Assembly (NCBI GenBank): GCA_963210315.1
Contig: OY723317.1
Location: 1,550,001 to 1,614,000 of the forward strand
DNA length: 64,000 nucleotides
Reading direction: 5' to 3'
Source of the DNA: Rhynchopus euleeides
Lineage: Eukaryota > Euglenozoa > Diplonemea > Diplonemida > Diplonemidae
The stretch's first letter is position 1, and the number at the start of each line of letters is the position of its first letter. Under the pieces are notes generated by a model that was not told the DNA's origin, ran no database searches, and saw nothing but the letters and a program-made list of their open reading frames with translations. Below, one piece after another: positions 30,777-39,142 of the stretch. The position numbers and the translations under genes were made by a program.

Positions 30777-33572
30777 ATGACTGTCCTGCGGCGTGTGCTG
30801 GGCCTGTTCGTCGTCCCCATAACCCTCGGTGCTATATTCTATGCCGACCCGACCTCGCCTCTGCGCGGGTTTGTCAAGGTGCTGGACACATTGTGCGCCG
30901 CAAGGGAGGGGGGCGTATCCCGCGTCCGCGGCATCAAGCATCCGGTGAACATATCGCGCGACCCCTCAACAGGCGTGGTGCATGTCGAAGCGGAGACGGA
31001 GCTGGACATGCTCTTCGGGCAGGGCTACGTGCAGGCGAAGGACCGGCTCTTCCAGCTCGAGATCCTGCGGAAGCTCTCCAAGGGGCAGCTCAGCGAGCTC
31101 ATCGGCGAGAAGGGGCTCCTGATGGACAAATGGCACCGCTCCATGGGCTTCGTCGCCCTGGCCGAGAAGGAGTGGGGCATGCTGCGCGAGAGGGAGCCGC
31201 ACCAGGCCCAGCTGCTGGAGTCCTTCGCCAGCGGCATCAACACCTGCCTGGAGGAGAAGGACTCCCTGCTGCACACGGTGCCCATAGACCTCTGGGTGCT
31301 GCGGTCCATCCCGCAGCCCTTCACCCCTGTGGACATCCTGTGCTTCATGCGGTGGCACTCCTCCGCCATGAACAAGGGCTGGCAGAACGAGCTGCTCTAC
31401 ACGAAGATGTTCAACGCACTCCCCGCCGACATCGTCGCAGCCATCCAGGGGGGTGTGCGGTACACCACAGGGCATGAGCCAGGGACGGAGCCCTACCACA
31501 CCATGCGGTCTACGTTGGAGAGGCCATATGAGAGGCGGTCGTTGGAGGAGCTCCGCGCCCTGTTGAAGGACGAGGAGGACCAGGAGGGCGTGCTGGCTGG
31601 TATCGCGGACAACGGGGGGTCCAACGCGTGGGTGATCAGCGGGCGGTACACCAAGTCGGGGAAGCCGATTATTGCGAATGACCCGCACCTGCCGCTGACG
31701 CTGCCGTCCGCCTGGCATATCGTGCACCTCTCCTCTGTGGAGTACGGCCTGTCGCTCACAGGGCTTGCGGTGCCGATGCTGCCCTATGTGGTGTCGGGGC
31801 ACAACGAGCACGTTGCTAACGCGGTGACCCTCTCCCGGTGCGATGTGGACGACGTGTTCCTCGAGAAGGTGTATGTCGGTGAGGACGGGCGCAAGGTGTA
31901 CCTCGACAGCGACGGGGAGGAGAAGCCTGTCACGCAGCACACAGAGACCATCAAGGTGCGGGGTGGCGGCACTGTGGAGCACACCGTGGAGCGGACCCCC
32001 CGAGGGCCCCTGATCTGCGGGCTGCTCGGCAGGGTGGAGGCCGGGGGTGCGCCTCGGGGGGAGGGAGGGGCGGTGTACGACGTGGACTGCTCCCTGCAGA
32101 CGCTGAGCACGACAAGCCCGGAGACATACTTCGACGAGTTTGACGGGCTTGTCGTGCACGGCATGCGCACACTGGCCCACGCGAGGGACGCACACGATGT
32201 GATCAAGGCTGTGGGGCGGACGGCCCTCGCCCAGCTGAACATGGTCTTCGCAGATAAGCACGGAAACTTCGGCCACCAGATCTCGGGCAGGGTCCCGCGC
32301 AGGCTGCACATAGGAGACCAGGCACGGCACGGGTGGAACAAGTCCCACGCCTGGCAGGGCTGGGTCCCCTACGAGGACATGCCAGGTGCCCTCAACCCGA
32401 AGCGGGGATACGTGATCTCCGCCAACCAGAAACCCTACTATGGGGATGACGAGCTGACGGACTTCGGCAACCTCTTCCAGCACGGGTGGCGGAGCTACCG
32501 TATCGAGGAGCTCCTGCTGGCGAGGCTGAAAGCAACGGGCGGCAAGCTCACGGTGGATGACAGCGCCGAGTGGCAGCGCGACATCTTCAGTGTGCCGGGG
32601 CACTACGTCGTGCAGATCCTCGGGGAGACGGCGGAGGCCCTGCAGCGCAGGGATGGCGGGGGTGGCTGGGCACGCGTCTTCGCCGAAGCCGGCGCCGCCA
32701 CGGAGACCATCCCGCGCCTGGAGAGGTGCGTCTCCCTGCTGCTGGCATGGGACGGCAACATGGGTACCGAATCTGCGGCGGGGGCGATCTACGCCGCATT
32801 CAAGGAGACCGTACTCCGCAGGATCATCGGGTTCTCCGTCGCAGCGTCTCTCGGCGAGATCGACGCGGCAACCGCGACGTACGGCTGGGCCTGGCAGAAC
32901 GCCTCGTTTGAGGTCACCCGGCTCGTCGACGAGATCCTCGGTGTGGGGCAGATCTCAGCTGGGAAGCTGTCCAACGACCTGGAGGGGAAGCAGAGCGCCA
33001 TGGCGCTGCGCATCCTGAATGGCGACCCGCACGTTGCCCCCCTTCTCCGCGCAGCCCACTCCCCGCCCATCCGTGAGGTGATCGCGCTCGGCGTCGCCGA
33101 CGCCTACCTCCACCTGCAGAACGCGACAGGGATCGCGGACCCCGAGAAGTTTTCCTGGGGGGCTATCCACACCGCCACCTTCATGCACTCCCTGGGGCGT
33201 GCCGGGTTCCCTTTGGATCACATCTTCAACGTGGATGCGGGGCCTGTGCCGGGGGATGCTGACACGGTGCAGCTGACAGCTTATCTCCACCAGCGGGTGG
33301 CCCTTCCTGGGCTGCCGGTGCCAAAGGTGCCCTACTTCCAGCGCGGGTTTGGGGCAACCAGCAGGTACATCGTGGACTTCGCAGACCCGAAGACCACCCG
33401 CATTGCCGTTGCCCCCGGTAACTCCGGCAGGGTATCCTCGCCTCACTACGGGGATCTGAAGGCTTTCCTGACAGGCCCCCTCAATGACACTCTCCCCGTG
33501 ATGAAACATGCGCATGAGTGCCCAACTGAAGAGACACTCTTACCGATTGCAGCGAGATACGGAGGGGAATAA
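30777..33572 (+). CDS. penicillin acylase-family (S45) Ntn-hydrolase
   Basis: 931 residues, single exon, ATG at 30777. Residues 1-22 are hydrophobic (VLGLFVVPITLGAIFY), a signal or membrane anchor. Family members hydrolyse amide bonds (penicillins, acyl-homoserine lactones and related N-acyl compounds) after autocatalytic cleavage that exposes an N-terminal Ser. The features are all here. The alpha-chain motif GQGYVQAKDRLFQLE (about 80-95) is followed by the cleavage/nucleophile site GG|SNAWV with Ser282. IIANDPHLPL follows, then GHNEHVANAVTLS with the oxyanion Asn. The C-terminal block includes GATSRYIVDF and GNSGRVSSPHYGD. Length is usual for the family. No frameshift or missing key residue is seen, so the enzyme is probably active. 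The substrate cannot be told from sequence. The family is mainly bacterial, so ancient transfer is plausible. No operon-like context. Confidence 0.93.
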   Translation: MTVLRRVLGLFVVPITLGAIFYADPTSPLRGFVKVLDTLCAAREGGVSRVRGIKHPVNISRDPSTGVVHVEAETELDMLFGQGYVQAKDRLFQLEILRKLSKGQLSELIGEKGLLMDKWHRSMGFVALAEKEWGMLREREPHQAQLLESFASGINTCLEEKDSLLHTVPIDLWVLRSIPQPFTPVDILCFMRWHSSAMNKGWQNELLYTKMFNALPADIVAAIQGGVRYTTGHEPGTEPYHTMRSTLERPYERRSLEELRALLKDEEDQEGVLAGIADNGGSNAWVISGRYTKSGKPIIANDPHLPLTLPSAWHIVHLSSVEYGLSLTGLAVPMLPYVVSGHNEHVANAVTLSRCDVDDVFLEKVYVGEDGRKVYLDSDGEEKPVTQHTETIKVRGGGTVEHTVERTPRGPLICGLLGRVEAGGAPRGEGGAVYDVDCSLQTLSTTSPETYFDEFDGLVVHGMRTLAHARDAHDVIKAVGRTALAQLNMVFADKHGNFGHQISGRVPRRLHIGDQARHGWNKSHAWQGWVPYEDMPGALNPKRGYVISANQKPYYGDDELTDFGNLFQHGWRSYRIEELLLARLKATGGKLTVDDSAEWQRDIFSVPGHYVVQILGETAEALQRRDGGGGWARVFAEAGAATETIPRLERCVSLLLAWDGNMGTESAAGAIYAAFKETVLRRIIGFSVAASLGEIDAATATYGWAWQNASFEVTRLVDEILGVGQISAGKLSNDLEGKQSAMALRILNGDPHVAPLLRAAHSPPIREVIALGVADAYLHLQNATGIADPEKFSWGAIHTATFMHSLGRAGFPLDHIFNVDAGPVPGDADTVQLTAYLHQRVALPGLPVPKVPYFQRGFGATSRYIVDFADPKTTRIAVAPGNSGRVSSPHYGDLKAFLTGPLNDTLPVMKHAHECPTEETLLPIAARYGGE

Positions 33573-33865
33573 ACGAATAGAACGAGTGGGAGTATTCTGT
33601 GGCGCGCGTGAGTGGTCGCCAATTGCCAGAAGTGGCTAAAGTTTCGTGCGTGTCGTGGGTGTCAGACTCGATGCATACAATTGAAAGTCTGCCAGTCGTC
33701 ATTCAAATAGTGTTCAATCCTGGCGCAGACAAAGAGGAAGGAACGAAAGAATAATGTTTGGGAACGCTCAGATCTGCGCAGGGACGTCGGCCTCGCACCT
33801 GTTTGCTTCTCGAAACCTTAAACTGCGAGTGATCTTCGGGACGGCGGAACATGAAATGTCGTCGG
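33573..33865 (+). other. 3' flank of the penicillin acylase gene
   Basis: About 290 bp of unique sequence between the stop codon and the minisatellite. No canonical AATAAA immediately downstream; the nearest A-rich stretch is at about 33745-33755. Confidence 0.35.
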
Positions 33866-34946
33866 TAGTCTGGATTGTAGTCTGAGTGCAGTCTGGATTG
33901 TAGTCTGGATTGTAGTCTGGATTGTAGTCTGGATTGTAGTCTGGATTGTAGTCTGGATTGTAGTCTGGATTGTAGTCTGATGGCTGCAGTCTGGATTGTA
34001 GTCTGAGTGCAGTCTGGATTGTAGTCTGGATTGCAGTCTGGATTGTAGTCTGGATTGTAGTCTGAGTGCAGTCTGGATTGTAGTCTGGATTGTAGTCTGG
34101 ATTGCAGTCTGGATTGTAGTCTGGATTGTAGTCTGAGTGCAGTCTGGATTGCAGTCTGGATTGTAGTCTGGATTGCAGTCTGGATTGTAGTCTGAGTGCA
34201 GTCTGGATTGTAGTCTGGATCGTAGTCTGAGTGCAGTCTGGATTGTGGTCTGGATTGTAGTCTGGATTGTAGTCTGAGTGCAGTCTGGATTGTAGTCTGG
34301 ATCGTAGTCTGAGTGCAGTCTGGATTGTAGTCTGGATTGTAGTCTGGATTGTAGTCTGGATTGTAGTCTGATGGCTGCAGTCTGGATTGTAGTCTGGATT
34401 GTAGTCTGGATTGTAGTCTGGATTGTAGTCTGATGGCTGCAGTCTGGATTGTAGTCTGAGTGCAGTCTGGATTGTAGTCTGGATTGTAGTCTGAGTGCAG
34501 TCTGGACCCCCAAGCTGATGGCTGCAGTCTGGATTGTAGTCTGGATTGTAGTCTGAGTTGGTGTAGTCTGAGTGCAGTCTGGATTGTAGTCTGAGTGCAG
34601 TCTGGATTGTAGTCTGGATTGTAGTCTGAGTGCAGTCTGGATTGTAGTCTGGATCGTAGTCTGAGTGCAGTCTGGATTGTGGTCTGGATTGTAGTCTGGA
34701 TTGTAGTCTGATGGCTGCAGTCTGGATTGTAGTCTGGATTGTAGTCTGGATTGTAGTCTGGATTGTAGTCTGATGGCTGCAGTCTGGATTGTAGTCTGAG
34801 TGCAGTCTGGATTGTAGTCTGAGTGCAGTCTGGATTGTAGTCTGGATCGTAGTCTGAGTGCAGTCTGGATTGTGGTCTGGATTGTAGTCTGGATTGTAGT
34901 CTGGATTGTAGTCTGATGGCTGCAGTCTGGATTGTAGTCTGGATTG
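33866..34946. repeat. 12-bp-unit minisatellite
   Basis: About 1.08 kb of TAGTCTGGATTG units with variants (TAGTCTGAGTGC, TAGTCTGATGGCTG) arranged in higher-order groups. Because 12 is a multiple of 3, all frames stay open on the minus strand and give a spurious 600-residue ORF. The array ends exactly where a LINE fragment begins (34947). Confidence 0.95.
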
Positions 34947-35208
34947 CCAACGATTTCTTGCGGACGATGTCCTGACCCGGTGGCTGACCGCGAGGGAGCA
35001 CGCGCTTCCGGGAGTCACCACCGCGAAGCAGCAGAGCGTGCTGGAGATGCCGGACGTGCAGGACTTCCGGTTCACCCCCGGGAACTGCTTCTTCGACGCC
35101 CTCACGTCCCTCCTCGGCGAAGCCGGCGCGACTGCAGACGGCCTGCGGCAGTACGTCGTGAAGGTGGTCGGCGACCACGCGCGGGGGGATAAAATCCAAC
35201 TTGCTGCC

Positions 35209-35339
35209 TTTTTTTTTTGGGGGACATCCGGACCGAGAATCTTTGCAGCTGTTGTTTGTCTGGGCTAGTTGGTACAGAATACAAGGTACAAGAGACAAGC
35301 AAGACAAGAAACGAAAAGAAGAAAGTGAAAGAAACACAC
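35209..35339. mobile_element. 131-bp insertion derived from repeat X
   Basis: Flanked by the 10-bp TSD ACTTGCTGCC (35199-35208 and 35340-35349). Starts with T10 and a G run, then carries the repeat X end CCGGACCGAGAATCTTTGCA and about 90 bp more, in orientation opposite to X copy a. Confidence 0.65.
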
Positions 35340-35372
35340 ACTTGCTGCCTTTTTTGTATACCAATGAAGTAC

Positions 35373-35378
<6 letters not shown>

Positions 35379-35420
<42 letters not shown>

Positions 35421-37823
35421 CATCTGGCGGCACCTCCTCCATCACCTCAAGGTCTTGACACACATCCTCACTTCCCCAGACCCCGACCGCCCTCTTCCAT
35501 CCCATGACCCAGTCCGAAGGCAAATAAGCGTGAAAGGTAATGCAGAAGGACAAGAATAGCAGTGACGGTGGATCCAGGGAGCCAAATTTCCTGGATTACT
35601 GGTGCCATGGTGCTCATGGGGGCCAAAACCAGGGCGATCTCCTGTAGGGATGGCACTTTGACGAGGCTCCCTGGGTCCGCCTATCGGGGGCGCCAAAACG
35701 GGCAACGACGGGGGTAAAAAGGGATGAGGCGGGAGGGCACCTGGAGGGGGGACCCGTGACCTGGCAGAGAAGGTAACGAAACGCGGGGCAGAGGGGCATG
35801 CAGTGACGGCGGTGGGTCCTGTGAGTTGGGATGCCTATTCCCTGGTGCTGTGGTGCTCACAGGGCCGGGGACAGGGGGTCTCGTTGAGGGACAACACTGA
35901 ACTGACTCGTCGGGCCGACCGTGCCTGCCGCGAGGGGGAGTTGGGGGGGGAGGGGGGGGGGGGGGCGGAGAAGGGGGTATTCACAGCACCTGTGTGTGCT
36001 CTACTGCACAAAGGCATCTGGTCTAGGGGGGGGGATCTACCTCTACTCAAAACTCTACTCTATACTCTACGTAGTCGAGCGGGGACCTGCTCCTTGCAGG
36101 TTCGACCACTCTGGCCCTTTTTTTTTTTTTTTTGGGGGGGATAAAATCCAACTTGCTGCCTTCACGTGGCGCCCCCTGTGATTACCCTCCTTGGAGGGGA
36201 AACCAAAGCAAGCTCTGGTATTAAGATCCTTGGAATTGACCTTGGGGGGCCTCTTGAGTGAGTCTCGGGAGAAATCGGACCTGTGCATGGGTCAGGGCAG
36301 TGTGCGCGAGCATAAGGCCCTGGGCTGTTCCCTCTGAGTTGCTCTAATTGCATGAGTGGCTTGAGCACATGGACGTCTGCAGGCCAGCCTGTAGGAAGAT
36401 CAGGATGCAGGGTTGCCCCCCTTTTGGGGCGTGAAAGCCTCGCCAATGCTTTCCCTAGTGCCGCGATCGGGCGTGCTGGAGCTGCGCGATGCCTGAGAAG
36501 ATCCTGCTGGAGCTGATCCTGCCCCCACGTTGCGGCTCTAAGCCCTCAACGGGTAGCCCCTCTGGGTGGTCGCTGCTGACCTGTGCCTGGCCCCTCCCCC
36601 TTCGCACAAGGGGTTGACTAGTGTTGCAGGCGGTGGAGTCATAGACAGCACTGCCTTTTGCTTTCACCATTGGCCCTTTCTCTACTTTTTCGGTGCACAA
36701 CAGAGACCTCTCTTTGTGTCGATGCGTTGCGGCTACAAACAAACCAACAAGCCCCTCCATCACTACAAAGAGCAGTTTTCTGAACCCTAGCGTTGTCCCA
36801 GCTAGCTTGTGTTTCCCTTTTGGGCTTTTTCTTTGAGTTTTTCTTTACTCGATCGTTTCCTGTGACACTCTGTGTTTCAGCATTCATTGCAATGTGTAAT
36901 GTGCAACTTCCACTTCAGGTTCCTTGCACATAACACAAAAGCGGTTGGCGGCTATCAACCATATGCTATTGAAGCAACCAAGCCCCCCGTTTTTGGAGTT
37001 ATGTACGAGCAATCTGTCACCAGTGTGGTCCTCGCTGGCTAAGTGGATGTCCAGAGGCTGAGCCATTTTTGGCGTGTCGTTTGATGTGTGTGATCTTTTC
37101 ATGTGTGTTTCTTTCGCTTTCTTCTTTTCGTTTCTTGTCTTGCTTGTCTCTTGTACCTTGTATTCTGTACCAACTAGCCCAGACAAACAACAGCTGCAAA
37201 GATTCTCGGTCCGGAAGAACTCTGGCCCTCACTGGGTGGCGGCGCCTGTCGTGCGCGGCGCGGCGCGGCGTGATCCCTGGGACGCTGTCCCCGCTGTCGC
37301 GCGACGCATGCCCGCTGCGGTGTACATCCTCGAGTTGAGGTTATTGTACAGCCTCTGCTCCTCTCTGTCTTGGAGGCGGACCTTGCAACGCCACGCATGC
37401 AGGGCTCGCCTCGCGGACTTGAACTCCTCCTCCGGGGAGCCAGGCTCTGGGGTGAACAGGGCGTCCCATTCAGCCACCGTCTTGGGGACGTCGGCGTCGT
37501 CAGCTGGGGTGCCTTTGTCGGCAGCCGTCGCGCTGCGCTTCCTGTCCGGGGGAGAGGCTGACACGTCACGGTCGGCCTTCCGCTTGCCTGTGTGCTGCGA
37601 CGCTGAGGGGGCTGGTGCGTTCTCGCTGGTGGAGCCGCCCTGCTGCGCGTCGGAGGTGGAGTCGGTGGAGGAGGTGGAGGAGGTGGAGGGCTGAGCGGTC
37701 GCGTTCGACGAGGGGGCTGGTGCTGTAGAAGCAGAGGGAGAGCCGCCCGAGGTCGTGTGTGCGTTACCGTCCGTCGCAGCCCCGTCGCCTCCTCGGTCCG
37801 GCGGCAAAAAAAAAAAAAAAAAA
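35379..37823 (-). mobile_element. LINE fragment 4 (5'-truncated), split by repeat X
   Basis: A minus-strand insertion with a 42-bp T tract (its poly(A) tail) at 35379-35420 and the 10-bp TSD GTACAGAAAC (35369-35378 and 37824-37833). It carries the LINE 3' UTR (35421-36117) and the coding sequence for the Ser/Pro-rich C-terminus (37219-37805), separated by X copy a. Its 5' end stops at a position equivalent to 52938 of the full-length copy, followed by an A18 run (T18 on the element's sense strand). Its 3' terminus differs from that of the full-length copy, ending GGTGCCGCCAGATG before the poly(A). Confidence 0.85.
36118..37218 (-). mobile_element. repeat X, copy a: ~1.1-kb non-autonomous retroelement
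   Basis: A 1101-bp insertion with a T17 tract at its left end (poly(A) tail on the minus strand) and the 10-bp TSD ACTCTGGCCC (36108-36117 and 37219-37228). It contains no long ORF; a 100-residue minus-strand ORF (36884-37186) has no recognisable domain. Copy b is nearly identical. Tail and TSD length match the LINE family, so it was probably mobilised by that machinery. It may be a SINE-like element or a retrocopy of a cellular transcript. Confidence 0.75.
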
Positions 37824-37854
37824 GTACAGAAACTGTAGCTTAAGAAATCGTTGG

Positions 37855-38093
37855 TCGTTGGTGATCTTTGCAGCTGTTGTTTGTCTGGGCTAGTTGGTGG
37901 GAAAGCCTCGCCAATGCTTTCCCTAGTGCCGCGATCGGGCGTGCTGGAGCTGCGCGATGCCTGAGAAGATCCTGCTGGAGCTTTTTTTTTTTTTTTTTTT
38001 GCCGCCGGACCGAGGAGGCGACGGGGCTGCGACGGACGGTAACGCACACACGACGATTTTTTCTCCCCACCCGGTGGTCCACCTGACGGGCAA

Positions 38094-38133
<40 letters not shown>

Positions 38134-38849
38134 CCGGCCAGAAAAAAAAAACCTGCTGGAGCTGATCCTGCCCCCACGTTGCGGCTCTAAGCCCTCAACG
38201 GGTAGCCCCTCTGGGTGGTCGCTGCTGACCTGTGCCTGGCCCCTCCCCCTTCGCACAAGGGGTTGACTAGTGTTGCAGGCGGTGGAGTCATAGACAGCAC
38301 TGCCTTTTGCTTTCACCATTGGCCCTTTCTCTACTTTTTCGGTGCACAACAGAGACCTCTCTTTGTGTCGATGCGTTGCGGCTACAAACAAACCAACAAG
38401 CCCCTCCATCACTACAAAGAGCAGTTTTCTGAACCCTAGCGTTGTCCCAGCTAGCTTGTGTTTCCCTTTTGGGCTTTTTCTTTGAGTTTTTCTTTACTCG
38501 ATCGTTTCCTGTGACACTCTGTGTTTCAGCATTCATTGCAATGTGTAATGTGCAACTTCCACTTCAGGTTCCTTGCACATAACACAAAAGCGGTTGGCGG
38601 CTATCAACCATATGCTATTGAAGCAACCAAGCCCCCCGTTTTTGGAGTTATGTACGAGCAATCTGTCACCAGTGTGGTCCTCGCTGGCTAAGTGGATGTC
38701 CAGAGGCTGAGCCATTTTTGGCGTGTCGTTTGATGTGTGTGATCTTTTCATGTGTGTTTCTTTCGCTTTCTTCTTTTCGTTTCTTGTCTTGCTTGTCTCT
38801 TGTACCTTGTATTCTGTACCAACTAGCCCAGACAAACAACAGCTGCAAA
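37855..38849 (-). mobile_element. repeat X, copy b, split by LINE fragment 5
   Basis: Matches X copy a from about 36430 to 37208, with a LINE fragment inserted at 37982-38151. At its left, about 40 bp of its own terminal sequence (CTTTGCAGCTGTTGTTTGTC) is present in inverted orientation, as expected from a 5'-inversion event during insertion. Confidence 0.7.
37982..38151 (+). mobile_element. LINE fragment 5 (tiny, internally deleted)
   Basis: A 170-bp insertion with the 11-bp TSD CCTGCTGGAGC (37971-37981 and 38152-38162). Order: T19, about 50 bp of LINE coding sequence starting GCCGCCGGACCGAGG, a jump to the last about 35 bp of a LINE 3' UTR (ending GACGGGCAAGTGT), A35, GCCGGCCAG, A10. The 5' junction (T run plus GCCGCCGG) is the same as that of LINE fragment 4. 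Confidence 0.75.
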
Positions 38850-39142
38850 GCGACCACGCTGACCTGAGGAGCAGGGCGGAGCCCTCCTACGAGGAGTGGG
38901 CGCGGCAGATGTGCGAGTCCGGCAGCATGAACGTTGCGTCGTGGGCCGACGAGCTGACGCTGCAGGGGGCCGCGCGGGCGACGGGCTCCCCGATCGTCGT
39001 GCTCGCTGATGACACTGCACCGCGGATATACCGCCCCCTGAGGAAGCCGTACGGGCCTGTCGCGGGTGTCAAGTTCAAGACATCGCACTACAGCCCACTC
39101 CACCTTTGCCCGTCAGGTGGACCACCGGGTCGTCAGGTGGAC

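Larger units (their letters stand above)
35181..38849. mobile_element. composite nested insertion in LINE fragment 0
   Basis: Bounded by the 10-bp TSD GCGACCACGC (35171-35180 and 38850-38859). The backbone is repeat X (minus orientation). It contains in turn a 131-bp insertion (35209-35339), a short inverted piece of the LINE 5' leader, LINE fragment 4 (35379-37823, itself split by X copy a) and LINE fragment 5 (37982-38151). Confidence 0.7.
34947..39103 (+). mobile_element. LINE fragment 0, split by a nested insertion
   Basis: Begins with CCAACGATTTCTT, the first bases of the family 5' leader, then jumps to the coding sequence for OTU domain C (equivalent to 52225 of the full-length copy). 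It runs to 35180, is split by insertion 35181-38849, and resumes at 38850 with a repeated GCGACCACGC. The coding match ends at 39103 (equivalent to about 52690), followed by a short inverted piece of a LINE 3' end. It encodes part of the OTU domain GNCFFDAL region. Non-functional. Confidence 0.75.

Noticed and set aside
30966-32603. 545-residue ORF antisense to the penicillin acylase gene
   Set aside because: His/Leu/Arg-rich shadow of a GC-rich gene with clear family motifs on the other strand.
33703-35553. 616-residue minus-strand ORF rich in TTIQTALRLQSRLQ repeats
   Set aside because: It is an in-phase reading of the 12-bp minisatellite running into LINE fragments and a T tract; no domain and no start context.
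36060-36117. tRNA-like A and B box words (TAGTCGAGCGGG and GGTTCGACC) in the LINE 3' UTR, antisense
   Set aside because: The spacing is too short for a tRNA, there is no cloverleaf and no terminator; a chance or a vestigial SINE promoter at best.
37982-38151. Two independent opposite-strand insertions (T19 left, A35 right) instead of one LINE fragment
   Set aside because: Both internal pieces are in the same orientation and one TSD pair encloses everything; the T-run 5' junction also occurs in fragment 4.
34947-39103. CRISPR-like array
   Set aside because: Repeats here are homopolymers, LINE fragments and a minisatellite, not regularly spaced repeats with unique spacers, and the DNA is eukaryotic.
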